Assembly: GCF_022458745.1 (NCBI RefSeq)
Contig: NZ_JAJJJF010000001.1
Location: 558,001 to 622,000 of the forward strand
Reading direction: 5' to 3'
DNA from: Bacillus piscicola
GTDB lineage: Bacteria > Bacillota > Bacilli > Bacillales > Marinococcaceae
DNA: 64,000 nucleotides
The translations under genes and the position numbers were made by a program. The notes below the pieces were generated by a model. It saw only the letters and a program-made list of their open reading frames with translations. It had not been told where the DNA came from and searched no databases. This document shows, in pieces, positions 53,898 to 63,600 of the stretch (positions are counted from its first letter, which is position 1; each line of letters begins with the position of its first letter).

Positions 53898-55103
53898 ATG
53901 GCAAACAAGAAAGTAGTACTAGCGTATTCTGGTGGTCTTGATACTTCGGTAGCAATTCAATGGCTAAAGGACAGCGGTTATGACGTAGTAGCAGTTGGAC
54001 TGGACGTAGGAGAAGGGAAAGATCTTGATTTTGTAAAAGATAAGGCACTGCAAGTAGGGGCTGTTCAATCATATACAATTGATGCGAAAAAGGAATTCGC
54101 GGAAGAATTTGTTTTACCTGCCTTACAGGCACATACTTTATACGAGCAAAAGTATCCACTCGTATCTGCACTTTCTAGACCGCTCATTTCCAAAAAGCTC
54201 GTAGAAATAGCTGAACAAACAAATGCTGATGCTGTCGCTCATGGTTGTACAGGGAAAGGAAACGATCAAGTGCGTTTTGAGGTATCCATTCAAGCCTTGA
54301 ATCCGGATCTTGAGGTGTTAGCTCCAGTAAGAGAATGGGGCTGGTCGAGAGATGAAGAGATTGAATATGCTCAGAAACATAACATTCCAATTCCAATTAA
54401 TTTAGATAATCCATATTCCGTCGACCAAAATCTCTGGGGAAGAAGTAATGAGTGTGGAATCCTTGAAGATCCATGGGCGACGCCGCCGGAAGGTGCTTAT
54501 GAATTAACAGCGCCTCTTGAAAAAACACCGGATGAAGCGGATGTTATTGAAATTGAATTCGTTCAAGGGAAACCTGTGGCAATTAACGGGAAAGCGTACG
54601 AACTTGATGAATTGATCCTAGAGTTAAATGACATTGCCGGCAAACACGGCGTCGGCAGAATCGATCATGTGGAAAATAGAATGGTAGGGATTAAATCAAG
54701 AGAAGTATATGAATGTCCAGGGGCTATGACATTAATCAAGGCGCATAAAGAGCTAGAAGATCTTACGTTGCCAAAAGAGGTTGCGCATTTCAAACCGGTT
54801 ATCGAGAAAAAATTGTCTGAAGTGATCTATGATGGACTATGGTTTTCACAGATCAGAAATGCACTGGAAGCTTTTCTGCAAGAGACCCAGCAGAATGTAA
54901 CGGGTGTCGTGAGAGTCAAGCTCTTTAAAGGAAATGCGATTATCGAAGGAAGAAAGTCAGAGATGTCTCTCTACAATGAAAAGCTTGCTACGTACACACC
55001 GGAAGATGAATTTAACCAAAACGCAGCGGTTGGCTTTATCGAGCTTTGGGGTCTGCCAACGAAGGTTCACAGTATGGTGAATAAGAAAGGTGTTAACGTA
55101 TGA
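53898..55103 (+). CDS. argG: Argininosuccinate synthase
   Basis: Joins citrulline and aspartate with ATP in arginine synthesis, 401 residues. N-type ATP pyrophosphatase motif [17 protein letters not shown] near residue 7, [15 protein letters not shown] near 114, and the substrate region [16 protein letters not shown] near 175. GGAGGG precedes the ATG. The stop overlaps the argH start by four bases. The B. subtilis gene moaB, located near argG, is absent. Confidence 0.97.
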   Translation: MANKKVVLAYSGGLDTSVAIQWLKDSGYDVVAVGLDVGEGKDLDFVKDKALQVGAVQSYTIDAKKEFAEEFVLPALQAHTLYEQKYPLVSALSRPLISKKLVEIAEQTNADAVAHGCTGKGNDQVRFEVSIQALNPDLEVLAPVREWGWSRDEEIEYAQKHNIPIPINLDNPYSVDQNLWGRSNECGILEDPWATPPEGAYELTAPLEKTPDEADVIEIEFVQGKPVAINGKAYELDELILELNDIAGKHGVGRIDHVENRMVGIKSREVYECPGAMTLIKAHKELEDLTLPKEVAHFKPVIEKKLSEVIYDGLWFSQIRNALEAFLQETQQNVTGVVRVKLFKGNAIIEGRKSEMSLYNEKLATYTPEDEFNQNAAVGFIELWGLPTKVHSMVNKKGVNV

Positions 55104-56479
55104 CGAAATTGTGGGGCGGAAGATTTACAAAGAGTGCAGAGGAGTGGGTGGATGCCTTTGGGGCATCCATCCCTTTTGATCAAGAATTGGTAGAAGAAGA
55201 TATTGAAGGCAGCCTTGCCCATGTTAAAATGCTTGCTGCTTGTAACATTATTACAGAAGAAGAAGCAGAGACTATAAAGAATGGGCTTGAAAAGATATTA
55301 CAAAAATCCAAAAATGGCAGCCTGGAATATTCCGTTCAAAATGAAGACATTCATCTTAATATAGAGAAGTTTTTAACAGATGAAATTGGGCCTACAGGCG
55401 GAAAGCTACATACTGGACGAAGCCGGAATGACCAGGTAGCGACAGATATGCACTTGTACTTACGTAAGCATACGAAAGAAATTATGGAAGTAATAAAGCA
55501 AATGCAGCAAGCGTTGATCAATCAGGCAGAAAACCATGTCGAGACTTTAATACCAGGATACACTCATCTACAAAGAGCACAACCGGTTTCGTTTGCGCAT
55601 CATTTACTAGCCTATTTTTGGATGCTAGAACGTGATTACGGCCGTTTGGAAGACAGTCTGAAACGATTGAATATCTCACCGCTCGGAGCAGGAGCGCTTG
55701 CCGGTACAACATTTCCGATTGATAGAGGGTATACAGCAGAACTTCTTGGATTTGACGGTATTTATGAAAATAGTCTTGACGCTGTTAGTGATCGTGACTT
55801 TATCCTCGAGTTTATGAGTGCCTCTGCAATGATTATGATGCACCTTTCCCGTCTGGCAGAAGAATTTATTTTATGGTCAAGCCAGGAATTTCAATTTATT
55901 GAACTGGATGATACATTCGCGACTGGCAGCAGTATTATGCCGCAAAAGAAAAATCCTGATATGGCTGAGTTAATTCGAGGCAAAACAGGGCGAGTTTATG
56001 GAAGTCTTGTGTCTTTGCTCACACTCTTAAAAGGACTGCCTCTTGCTTATAATAAGGACATGCAGGAAGACAAAGAAGGTATGTTTGATACTGTAACGAC
56101 AGTAAAAGGATCGTTGAAAATCTTTGCAGGCATGATTGACACAATGTCCGTAAATACAGAGGTCATGGAAAAGGAGACTCATTCCGATTTCTCCAATGCA
56201 ACCGAATTAGCGGATTATTTAGCTTCAAAGGGAATGCCTTTCCGTGAAGCACATGAAGTGGTTGGAAAGTTAGTACTTCAATGCATCCAAAAAGGAATCT
56301 TCCTACTTGACCTTCCATTAGCAGATTATAAAGAAGCAAGCAGTTTATTTGAAGAAGATATTTTTGAAGTCCTTAAGCCGTCAACAGTGGTGGCTAGACG
56401 CAACAGCGCCGGCGGTACAGGCTTTGAACAAGTGAAAAAAGCGATTGTTTTAGGGAAGAAAAAGTTAGAAGAAAAATAA
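55100..56479 (+). CDS. argH: Argininosuccinate lyase
   Basis: Cleaves argininosuccinate to arginine and fumarate, 459 residues, fumarase/aspartase superfamily. Motifs: [13 protein letters not shown] opening, [12 protein letters not shown] near 89, [19 protein letters not shown] near 107, [17 protein letters not shown] near 155, and the signature [13 protein letters not shown] near 277. Translationally coupled to argG. A bidirectional terminator follows. Confidence 0.97.
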   Translation: MTKLWGGRFTKSAEEWVDAFGASIPFDQELVEEDIEGSLAHVKMLAACNIITEEEAETIKNGLEKILQKSKNGSLEYSVQNEDIHLNIEKFLTDEIGPTGGKLHTGRSRNDQVATDMHLYLRKHTKEIMEVIKQMQQALINQAENHVETLIPGYTHLQRAQPVSFAHHLLAYFWMLERDYGRLEDSLKRLNISPLGAGALAGTTFPIDRGYTAELLGFDGIYENSLDAVSDRDFILEFMSASAMIMMHLSRLAEEFILWSSQEFQFIELDDTFATGSSIMPQKKNPDMAELIRGKTGRVYGSLVSLLTLLKGLPLAYNKDMQEDKEGMFDTVTTVKGSLKIFAGMIDTMSVNTEVMEKETHSDFSNATELADYLASKGMPFREAHEVVGKLVLQCIQKGIFLLDLPLADYKEASSLFEEDIFEVLKPSTVVARRNSAGGTGFEQVKKAIVLGKKKLEEK

Positions 56480-56518
56480 AAAGGAGCAGGCAGACATTTC
56501 TGTCACCTGCTCTTTTTC
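56476..56518. terminator. Bidirectional terminator between argH and usp
   Basis: GAGCAGG (56484)/CCTGCTC (56506) with inner CAGAC/GTC pairing, A-run before and T-run after. Confidence 0.85.
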
Positions 56519-56956
56519 TTATGAGTTTCTTACGATAAGAACGTCACACCTGGAATGACGAGTGATAGCTTCAGAGACACTGCCGATCAGCATACGTTCT
56601 ACCGCATTCAAACCAGTAGCCCCAGAAACAATCAAATCTACATTGTATTTTTTAGCGATATCCTTAGGGATTTTTGCTTTTGGCGACCCGAAATCGATAA
56701 CCGTAGTGACATTATCTACTCCGGCCTGATTAGCTTCTTGCTTGTAACCGTCTAGGAGTTCTTGTCCGTAAGTTTCCGCTCTGGAAACAATGGTACGGTC
56801 ATATTGTTCGATTGTAGCAAAAGTACGCGTGTCAATAATATGCGCGATTACTAATTGTGCACTATTTTCGCTAGCTATCTCAATTGCTTTTGTCAGCGCT
56901 GCTTTCGCTTCTTCTGATCCATCCACAGCTACGAGTAAATTTTGGTATTTAGGCAT
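56519..56956 (-). CDS. Universal stress protein, UspA family
   Basis: Protein of 145 residues with the Usp fold: NLLVAVDGSEEAKAALTKAI opening and the ATP-binding pattern VSGATGLNAVERMLIGSVSE near residue 115 (G-x2-G-x9-G-S-type), ending CDVLIVR. This is the nucleotide-binding Usp type. AGGAGGG precedes the ATG. An extended -10 (TGTTATACT) lies upstream on the minus strand near 57040. It may correspond to B. subtilis YxiE/NhaX-like proteins rather than a syntenic yt gene. Confidence 0.88.
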   Translation of the reverse strand: MPKYQNLLVAVDGSEEAKAALTKAIEIASENSAQLVIAHIIDTRTFATIEQYDRTIVSRAETYGQELLDGYKQEANQAGVDNVTTVIDFGSPKAKIPKDIAKKYNVDLIVSGATGLNAVERMLIGSVSEAITRHSRCDVLIVRNS

Positions 56957-57134
56957 TGGTCATCCCTCCTAGGGAAAATTATGTATCAATTACAGTATAA
57001 CACAGCATGTTTCATTTTGTGAGTACCTTTCATTAGTTGTCTTTATCCTTCAAGAGTAACAATCACACGATTATTTTTACGTATATGCGCTTTCATAGTA
57101 TGATGAAGGAAAAGGAAATGTAGGGAGGAGAATA

Positions 57135-57896
57135 ATGATGCGCCACGCCATTGTGACAGCCGGGACAAAAGGATTGGGAAGAAAAGCAGCAGAAATGTTG
57201 TTAGAGCAGGGGTACACGGTCACTCTCAGTTACAGAAATGATGTTGAGTCAGCCAACCGTATGAAAGCAGATTGGCCAGATGCCCAAGAACGTATCCAGC
57301 TGGTGCAGGCTGATGTGACAAAGCAAGCGGATTTGAAAAGTATTGTATCAGCTGCGATGCTCTCCTTTGGTCGTATTGATGTGCTAGTAAATAATGCAGG
57401 GCCGTACATATTTACGAGAAAAAAGCTGGTGGATTATTCAGTAGAAGAATGGCATGAAATGATAGATGGTAATTTAACTGCGATGTTTTACTTGCTTCAG
57501 GAAGTGATACCGGTCATGAGAGAGCAGACATATGGACGAATTGTGACATATGGGTTTCAAGGAGCCCAAACGGCACCGGCTTGGATATATCGTTCCGCAT
57601 ACGCTGCGGCTAAAACGGGGCTTGTCTCGCTTACGAAAACCGTATCGGTTGAAGAAGCGGAACACGGAATTACTGTTAACATGGTCTGTCCCGGAGTGGT
57701 TACGGATGAATTTAAGGAAGCAAATCTCAGCAGGGCACGAAAGCAAAAAGACCCAGAGACGCCGATTGGCCGTCCTGCTACTGGTGAGGACATCGCCCGC
57801 ACGATTGCTTTTTTATGCGACGAAGACTCCGACATGATCACTGGATCTGTGATTGAAGTAACTGGCGGGATTGATGTTTTACATAAACGCCGTTAG
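57135..57896 (+). CDS. ytkK: Short-chain dehydrogenase/reductase (YtkK-like)
   Basis: NAD(P)(H)-dependent oxidoreductase of the classical SDR family, 253 residues, similar to 3-oxoacyl-ACP reductases. Cofactor motif TAGTKGLGRKAA near residue 8 (variant of TGxxxGxG: Ala-Gly-Thr-Lys-Gly-Leu-Gly), NNAG near 87, and catalytic YAAAK near 154 preceded by the usual Ser region. Two ATGs (57135, 57138) follow GGGAGGAG. Substrate unknown; assignment to ytkK rests on synteny with ytkL downstream. Confidence 0.82.
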   Translation: MMRHAIVTAGTKGLGRKAAEMLLEQGYTVTLSYRNDVESANRMKADWPDAQERIQLVQADVTKQADLKSIVSAAMLSFGRIDVLVNNAGPYIFTRKKLVDYSVEEWHEMIDGNLTAMFYLLQEVIPVMREQTYGRIVTYGFQGAQTAPAWIYRSAYAAAKTGLVSLTKTVSVEEAEHGITVNMVCPGVVTDEFKEANLSRARKQKDPETPIGRPATGEDIARTIAFLCDEDSDMITGSVIEVTGGIDVLHKRR

Positions 57897-57964
57897 GAAA
57901 AATGAACCATTCATATGTATAAAAAAGGTTCGTGACATGCATCTTATTCTATGAGGTGATAAAT

Positions 57965-58342
57965 ATGAGATCGCGAGCTTTTTTTTCTATTCTATTAGGT
58001 GCCGTAATATTAGTCTCGTTCACTCAAACAGTGACAGCTGAGCCCATCAACAATACGACTATGTTTAAAGCAACAGCAGAAACGGAACAAGGGACATTTC
58101 ATTGGAAATACGATGCTGGTTTCTTCACATACGAAGAAAATGGAGAATTAACGAACGGGAAACAGGCAGAGCAAAAGGTGGTTGGTCTGTATAACCAAAT
58201 AAAGCCATATCGTCACGCCTCAAAAGAAGAATTAGCAGCAATGGTTGAAGGAAATATGGCTGCTTCTCTTCAACGCTTAGACGTTAGATGGATGGATGAG
58301 TCGGGAAATTTGTATACGTGGTTGTATAAAGGTGATTTTTGA
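57965..58342 (+). CDS. Secreted hypothetical protein
   Basis: Protein of 125 residues with a clear signal peptide (MRSRAFFSILLGAVILVSFT, likely cleavage after TVTA, residue 25) and a mature acidic/aromatic domain of about 100 residues without recognised motif (contains FHWKYDAGFFTYEENG and ends in RWMDESGNLYTWLYKG). ATG at 57965 follows GAGGTGAT; an extension to 57932 would spoil the signal peptide. Not recognised. Confidence 0.65.
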   Translation: MRSRAFFSILLGAVILVSFTQTVTAEPINNTTMFKATAETEQGTFHWKYDAGFFTYEENGELTNGKQAEQKVVGLYNQIKPYRHASKEELAAMVEGNMAASLQRLDVRWMDESGNLYTWLYKGDF

Positions 58343-58488
58343 CTTTCTGTTAAATCCATTCTTCCTGATGTTTATCTTGCTCTTTAGAAGGAAAATAGCT
58401 ATAAAGCAAGAAGACTATGTATGAGAGCAGTATTTGTCAGTTGCTGCTGAATGATGGAGTATGAAGACATGAAGGAGGATGCTGATTT

Positions 58489-59175
58489 ATGGAAGTAACA
58501 TATCATGGACATTCTGTCGTTCACATTAAAACAAATGGAAAAGACATCTTTATCGATCCATTTATCACGGGGAATGGACAGTGTGGTCTGGAAGCATCTG
58601 CCGTAAAGGCAGACGTCATTTTATTAACGCATGGACATAACGATCACGTTGGAGATACTGTGGACATCGCAAAACGTAACGGCTCCTTAGTAGTAGCGCC
58701 GTTTGAACTGGCGACTTATTTAAGCTGGCAAGGTGTTGATACTCATCCACTTAGTATAGGCGGCGGCTACACTTTTGATTTCGGGCGTGTTAAATTAACA
58801 CAAGCTTTCCACGGTTCTTCTTACACGGAAGAAGAAAATCAAAAAATTGTATATACGGGCATGCCGTCAGGAATTATCTTTGAAGCTGAGGGGAAAACAC
58901 TTTATCATATGGGAGACACTGCCCTTTTCTCGGATTTGCAAATGTATGGTAAACAGCATGATATCGATATTTTGTTTGTCCCAATAGGGGATAATTTCAC
59001 GATGGGACCGGAAGATGCAAAGCAGGCCGTGGATTGGTTGGCACCTCGTTACGTCGTACCTATTCACTACAACACTTTCCCGGCAATTGAACAGGATGGA
59101 GATGCTTTTGTCGAATCAATTCGTCCAGTAGAAGGAAAAGCTTTAAAAACGGGGGAATCTATAAACTTAGAATAG
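58489..59175 (+). CDS. ytkL: UPF0173 metal-dependent hydrolase YtkL
   Basis: Metallo-beta-lactamase-fold protein of 228 residues (UPF0173). Motifs: [20 protein letters not shown] opening, [13 protein letters not shown] near residue 42 (HxHxDH), [12 protein letters not shown] near 137 and [13 protein letters not shown] near 196. Related to UlaG-type lactonases; substrate not known for B. subtilis YtkL. AAGGAGGATGC precedes the ATG. Confidence 0.9.
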   Translation: MEVTYHGHSVVHIKTNGKDIFIDPFITGNGQCGLEASAVKADVILLTHGHNDHVGDTVDIAKRNGSLVVAPFELATYLSWQGVDTHPLSIGGGYTFDFGRVKLTQAFHGSSYTEEENQKIVYTGMPSGIIFEAEGKTLYHMGDTALFSDLQMYGKQHDIDILFVPIGDNFTMGPEDAKQAVDWLAPRYVVPIHYNTFPAIEQDGDAFVESIRPVEGKALKTGESINLE

Positions 59176-59203
59176 AACCGCTATAACAGGATAGTAATGT
59201 GTC

Positions 59204-59248
59204 CAACTGTTCCAATATACCGACATGGTATTTGGAACAGTTTTTTTA
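59204..59248 (+). terminator. Intrinsic terminator of ytkL
   Basis: AACTGTTCCA/TTGGAACAGTT stem extended by ATAC/GTAT, followed by seven Ts. Confidence 0.9.
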
Positions 59249-59455
59249 ACTTTTGACCAGCTGAAGACCCCGTATTGAATCAACCGTTCTTTGCTAGACC
59301 AGTAACTGTATTTGATTTATAAAATTGACACGCAATAAAAAGGATGAAAGCTTGCGTTGTCAAAGGGTGAAACGTATAATGAAATATATAACAGATAATG
59401 TAATGTAGTGAAACAGTTTTGGGTAATTCCGATCTTGCCTAAGAGGTGAAAAGGG

Positions 59456-60766
59456 ATGGCAACTAAGCACGCACAAATTTTAAGATATATAACAGAGCTG
59501 AAAGTTGGGGAAAAAATCTCCGTACGGGGGATTGCAAAAGAACTGGAAGTTAGTGAAGGAACCGCTTACCGTGCTATTAAGGAAGCGGAGAATCAAGGGC
59601 TTGTCAGTACAATCGAACGGGTCGGTACGATTCGCATTGAGAAAAAACAGAAAGAAAATATTGAAAAGCTTACATATGCTGAAGTTGTTAATATTGTAGA
59701 CGGTCAAGTTCTTGGTGGGAGGAATGGCCTTCATAAAACATTAAATCGTTTTGTGATTGGCGCGATGAAGCTGGAAGCGATGATGAGATATGTAGAACCA
59801 GGAAATCTCCTTATTGTCGGAAACCGGTATCAAGTACATAAACTAGCCTTAGAAGCAGGATCTGCGGTGCTTATTACCGGGGGATTTGACACAAACGATA
59901 ACGTCATTGCGCTGGCGGATGAACTGGAACTGCCGGTGATTTCTACCAGTTACGATACATTTACGGTTGCTACTATGATCAATAGGGCGATTTACGACCA
60001 ATTGATCAAAAAAGAGATTGTATTAGTTAACGACATTTTGATACCACTGCAAGATACGTATTTTTTGACCACGGAAAATGCCGTGGAGAAATGGCATGAG
60101 ATGAACCGAAGAACAGGTCACAGTAGGTACCCAGTAATTGACAGCAATATGAAGGTACAAGGCATGGTAGCGGCCAAAGATGTACTTGGAGAGCAGATGC
60201 AGACTCCCATTGAACGTATTATGACAAAAAAACCCATAACCGTGAATGAACGTACGTCTGTTGCTTCGGTCGCTCACGTTATGGTTTGGGAAGGAATCGA
60301 ACTGCTTCCTGTCATTGATGATCAGAAACATTTGCTTGGCGTTATCAGCCGGCAGGACGTTCTAAAAGCGTTGCAGATGACACAGAAACAGCCGCACGTC
60401 GGTGAAACATTAGATGACCTGGTGACAGGGCGCTTTTATGAAATGGATGAGGAATCGGAGTACAATTACCAATGTGAAGTTGCTCCGCAAATGACGAATT
60501 ACCTCGGAATGATATCGTATGGTGTTTTAACGACGCTTGTAACGGAAACAGGGAGTCGTTTATTAAGGAAATATAAGCGCGGTGATATCGTAGTAGAAAA
60601 TATTACTCTCTACTTTATTAAGCCCGTTCAGATTGAAAGCACGATCGATATGAAGGGAAAACTGTTGGAAGTAGGAAGAAAACATGGCAAAGTGGACGTG
60701 GAGTTGTACCATGAAGGTGAAATAGTAGGGAAAGCGTTATTAATGGCCCAGCTCCTTGACCGGTAG
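59456..60766 (+). CDS. ytoI: YtoI-like HTH-DRTGG-CBS-hotdog protein
   Basis: Putative regulatory protein of 436 residues with four modules: an N-terminal winged HTH (ISVRGIAKELEVSEGTAYRA near residue 19), a DRTGG domain (about 75-190), two CBS domains (about 195-315, VQGMVAAKDVLGEQMQTPIE and LLGVISRQDVLKAL) that normally bind adenine nucleotides, and a C-terminal hotdog thioesterase-like domain (about 330-436). Same architecture and length as B. subtilis YtoI. Ligand and DNA targets unknown; in staphylococci a related protein (CymR-unrelated CBS/DRTGG) is likewise uncharacterised. Confidence 0.88.
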   Translation: MATKHAQILRYITELKVGEKISVRGIAKELEVSEGTAYRAIKEAENQGLVSTIERVGTIRIEKKQKENIEKLTYAEVVNIVDGQVLGGRNGLHKTLNRFVIGAMKLEAMMRYVEPGNLLIVGNRYQVHKLALEAGSAVLITGGFDTNDNVIALADELELPVISTSYDTFTVATMINRAIYDQLIKKEIVLVNDILIPLQDTYFLTTENAVEKWHEMNRRTGHSRYPVIDSNMKVQGMVAAKDVLGEQMQTPIERIMTKKPITVNERTSVASVAHVMVWEGIELLPVIDDQKHLLGVISRQDVLKALQMTQKQPHVGETLDDLVTGRFYEMDEESEYNYQCEVAPQMTNYLGMISYGVLTTLVTETGSRLLRKYKRGDIVVENITLYFIKPVQIESTIDMKGKLLEVGRKHGKVDVELYHEGEIVGKALLMAQLLDR

Positions 60767-60813
60767 GATATTTATCCCGAATTAATAGCCGCAAACCCGA
60801 ATGACTTACGTAA

Positions 60814-60858
60814 CAATCAGTGGTGGATGAAAACCCCCACTGATTGAATTTTTAATTT
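60814..60858. terminator. Intrinsic terminator between ytoI and ytpI
   Basis: Perfect CAATCAGTGG/CCACTGATTG stem followed by AATTTTTAATTT. Confidence 0.8.
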
Positions 60859-61168
60859 ATGCATTAATGCGCTGCTGTTCAGCTTCTTTTGCTGCATAAG
60901 GCAGGTATACTTTATATGCCCTCCAGCCAAGGATAATGTTAGCGAGGCCCAATAAAAGAAAAACCGTGCCTACAATTGAATCAGTGGTTCCGCGAGTCGT
61001 GAAAATAAGATTTGCACCGCAAGCAGCAAGAAAAGTCCCAAGACTTATATTGGCCTTCGTCTGTACCCATTTTTTCATAGCTGGCGCTTTGGTGCGGAAC
61101 GTTTTTATTTTATAAAAGACATACATGGCGAGCGCGATAACCAGAACAATAACTAATGCTTTTATCAT
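60857..61168 (-). CDS. ytpI: YtpI-like small membrane protein
   Basis: Protein of 103 residues with three hydrophobic helices (residues 3-20, 42-60, 66-86) and a conserved KKWVQTKANISLGTFLAACG stretch near residue 32. YtpI family, function unknown. Divergent from nrnA, as in B. subtilis. Confidence 0.8.
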   Translation of the reverse strand: MIKALVIVLVIALAMYVFYKIKTFRTKAPAMKKWVQTKANISLGTFLAACGANLIFTTRGTTDSIVGTVFLLLGLANIILGWRAYKVYLPYAAKEAEQQRINA

Positions 61169-61259
61169 TGTTCACTGTAACCTCCAGAGTAAGTATTTGA
61201 ACTTCATACATTGTACTGCTAACGTGATACAAATAGCAAATTTTAAATAGAAAGGGAGC

Positions 61260-62222
61260 ATGATGATGCAGCGTGACATAATCGAAGCCATCAAAAAGTA
61301 CGAGACGATATACATATATCGACATGAAAAGCCGGACCCCGATGCCATTGGCTCGCAGACTGGCTTATCCGCTTTAATCGCCCACAACTACCCAGAGAAA
61401 AAGGTAGTTCTGAAAGGAGAAGAAGAACCATCCTTAGCATTTTTAACGGATGAAGCAGCTGTTGAACAAAGGGCGGATGATATACATGACAGTCTCGTTA
61501 TTGTCTGTGATACTGCGAATAGGGAGCGAATAGACGGAGATGGCTGGGATCAAGGAGATCAACTAATAAAGATTGACCACCATCCAGAAGTTGACCAATA
61601 CGGTACGATAATGTGGGTGGAGCCTGCTGCGAGCTCAACGTGTGAAATGATTATCGACCTCGGGTTGATCGCCCAAAAAGAATATGGTTGGAAGTGGACG
61701 CAACATGCAGCTCGACTATTATATGCAGGGATTATAGGGGACACAGGACGGTTCCAGTACCCAAATACCACTCCAAAAACATTGCGGCTGGCAGCAGAAA
61801 TGTTGGAATATCAGTTCGATACTACTGAATTGTTCACTCTTTTTTATGAAAACAGTGAAGCACTTGTCCGTTTAAAAGGAAAAGTTCTTCAAGAGTTTAC
61901 ATTGACAGATAACGGCGTCGGGATTATGTATTTGACAAAAGACATGCTTTTGGAATATGGGATCAGCGTAAGTGAGTCTGCAGCTTTAATTAATGCATTC
62001 TCAAACATACAAGGATTGAAAGCATGGGTGTTTTTCGTGGAAGAAGACAATGGTGGATATCGGGTGAGACTTCGCTCCAAAGGCATAGTGATTAACGAAA
62101 TAGCTGCCAATCATGGCGGAGGCGGTCATACTCTTGCAGCAGGGGCCAAAGCTGGTGATTTGGAAGAAACAAAAGAAATCATTAGCGAACTGGAAAAAAT
62201 TTGTGAGGATTCATCTGAATAA
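61260..62222 (+). CDS. nrnA: Oligoribonuclease / pAp phosphatase NrnA
   Basis: DHH-DHHA1 family enzyme of 320 residues degrading short RNA oligonucleotides (nanoRNA) and dephosphorylating 3'-phosphoadenosine 5'-phosphate. Motifs: IYRHEKPDPDAIGSQTGL near residue 18, VCDTANRERID near 82, KIDHHPEVD near 104 (DHH), GIIGDTGRFQYPNT near 157, and the DHHA1 motif HGGGGHTLAAGA near 285. Two adjacent ATGs (61260, 61263) follow AAAGGGAG. Confidence 0.93.
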   Translation: MMMQRDIIEAIKKYETIYIYRHEKPDPDAIGSQTGLSALIAHNYPEKKVVLKGEEEPSLAFLTDEAAVEQRADDIHDSLVIVCDTANRERIDGDGWDQGDQLIKIDHHPEVDQYGTIMWVEPAASSTCEMIIDLGLIAQKEYGWKWTQHAARLLYAGIIGDTGRFQYPNTTPKTLRLAAEMLEYQFDTTELFTLFYENSEALVRLKGKVLQEFTLTDNGVGIMYLTKDMLLEYGISVSESAALINAFSNIQGLKAWVFFVEEDNGGYRVRLRSKGIVINEIAANHGGGGHTLAAGAKAGDLEETKEIISELEKICEDSSE

Positions 62223-62232
62223 CGAAAAAGAA

Positions 62233-62255
62233 CTCTGGGCTCCCTCAGCCCAGAG
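62233..62255. terminator. Hairpin between nrnA and the leftward small gene
   Basis: Perfect CTCTGGGCT/AGCCCAGAG stem; T-rich tract on the leftward side (62222-62232), weaker T-tract rightward. Confidence 0.7.
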
Positions 62256-62267
62256 CGTTACTACTGT

Positions 62268-62465
62268 CTATTCTTTTTTGTTTACCGGGATAAACCACGA
62301 CCCTTGGTCTGTTTGATCTTCATGTACTTGGATATCATTTTCTGCAAGGAGATTGCGTATCTTCTCAATAAGCTCTGTTGACTCTACGAATACGGAATAA
62401 CCCGCCTTTACCTTTTCGACTTTTTGGGATATCAACTCGTCAGTAGACTTTCCTGCTACATCCAA
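62268..62465 (-). CDS. Small hypothetical protein
   Basis: A 65-residue soluble protein; the middle and C-terminal part (FVESTELIEKIRNLLAENDI then WFIPVNKK) looks like a compact alpha/beta fold. TTG start at 62465 with AAGGAGG eight bases upstream, a strong signal. A gene of this size sits near nrnA in B. subtilis too (possibly ytzJ), but I cannot confirm the match. Confidence 0.6.
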   Translation of the reverse strand: MDVAGKSTDELISQKVEKVKAGYSVFVESTELIEKIRNLLAENDIQVHEDQTDQGSWFIPVNKKE

Positions 62466-62587
62466 TTTAGCTGCCTCCTTAAAAAGAGTTTTTGGAATTA
62501 CTATAGAGATGGGATATCGTAATTTTGTGATTTCTATTATACCGTATTTTATGGGGGACGCGCGAGGAATTGTGTAAAAATTAAAAT

Positions 62588-63097
62588 TTATCCTGTTTCT
62601 GGCATAATGATTTTGATGTGCAATTCCAGGTTCGTGTAAATGTACATTTCTTCAATTTTTAACTTCCAGTTGTTGTCATTTATTTTATACGCTTTATTTT
62701 CAATGGCTTTTTTTATTAGTTCTTTTCCTTCCACAACGCTTTCAATGTTTTTATTCTTAAGAAATTGCACTTCTTCCTCGGCTTGCTGCTTAAGTTCATA
62801 TAATGCTAATTCATTAAGGCGACTTTTCTTCTCATTGGTGAAAGAGATCTTTACTTCCTGTATGGTTAACTTTTTTTCGTTCTCTTCATTTCGTTTTTTC
62901 TCTTCACTGCGTAAAACTTCAATCTGTTCTTTTTGGTGTTCAATTTGCAAACGCTGTTTATTAATTTGTACAACTAGTTCTTCGTGTACTGCCCCGAATT
63001 GAAAGAGAAAAAAAGCCCAACCAATAAGTGAGCCGATCACTAACCCTGCAAAAAAACGTTGCCACCCAGGGCGGCGGTAGTACGGTGGTATTCTCAT
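62588..63097 (-). CDS. ytrI: Sporulation membrane protein YtrI
   Basis: Protein of 169 residues (167 in B. subtilis): basic N-terminus MRIPPYYRRPGWQRF, one membrane helix (residues 16-37, FFAGLVIGSLIGWAFFLFQF), then a coiled-coil (about 45-115). YtrI and YtrH are mother-cell sigma-E products needed for efficient sporulation in B. subtilis. ATG at 63097 overlaps the ytrH stop (ATGA); an extension to 63169 is inside ytrH and rejected. Confidence 0.85.
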   Translation of the reverse strand: MRIPPYYRRPGWQRFFAGLVIGSLIGWAFFLFQFGAVHEELVVQINKQRLQIEHQKEQIEVLRSEEKKRNEENEKKLTIQEVKISFTNEKKSRLNELALYELKQQAEEEVQFLKNKNIESVVEGKELIKKAIENKAYKINDNNWKLKIEEMYIYTNLELHIKIIMPETG

Positions 63098-63432
63098 GGA
63101 GATATTTGCTCCTGTGTAATCCATTGAATGATCATAGTGCCGGCATTGGCACCGGCGAGAGCTGCACACATCATTGCAATGGTTTTATAGACATCCGCAT
63201 GGGTGCCGGTAATAAGACCACGCTCAAGAGAGGTAATGGCATCGAATGTACCGCCGATCGCCGCCACTAACGCCCATATTTTTAAACTGGCAGCCAAATC
63301 ATGAACCGTTGACAATGGTGGTTTTCCGATAAGAAGGGCCCCCATCCCCCCGATAAGTGAACCTCCAATAATAACGCCGAAAGCTACAAAGAAATCCATT
63401 ATAAGTGTACCGGCAAAATCACGGCTGATCAT
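63094..63432 (-). CDS. ytrH: Sporulation membrane protein YtrH
   Basis: Protein of 112 residues, three membrane helices, Gly-rich (FFVAFGVIIGGSLIGGMGAL near residue 14). YtrH family, made in the mother cell in B. subtilis under sigma-E. GGAGGCG lies six bases before the ATG. First gene of the ytrH-ytrI pair, divergent from dnaE. I looked for a sigma-E promoter upstream and found only weak candidates. Confidence 0.87.
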   Translation of the reverse strand: MISRDFAGTLIMDFFVAFGVIIGGSLIGGMGALLIGKPPLSTVHDLAASLKIWALVAAIGGTFDAITSLERGLITGTHADVYKTIAMMCAALAGANAGTMIIQWITQEQISP

Positions 63433-63508
63433 GTATTACGCCTCCTTCCCTGCCTTTTAAAACACGGTTCTTTAATACAAATATAAGCTTGGATACAATG
63501 TTATATGC

Positions 63509-63537
63509 TTGTTTTCTCTTACACTGCGTTTCATAAT
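63509..63537 (+). promoter_or_regulatory. Possible dnaE promoter
   Basis: TTGTTT (63509-63514), 17-base spacer, CATAAT (63532-63537). Confidence 0.4.
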
Positions 63538-63600
63538 GGGGAAAGAACATTCTCCAATTGTGGTCGAAAAAGCTAATTGTGAATAAAGGAGCAACCAGCT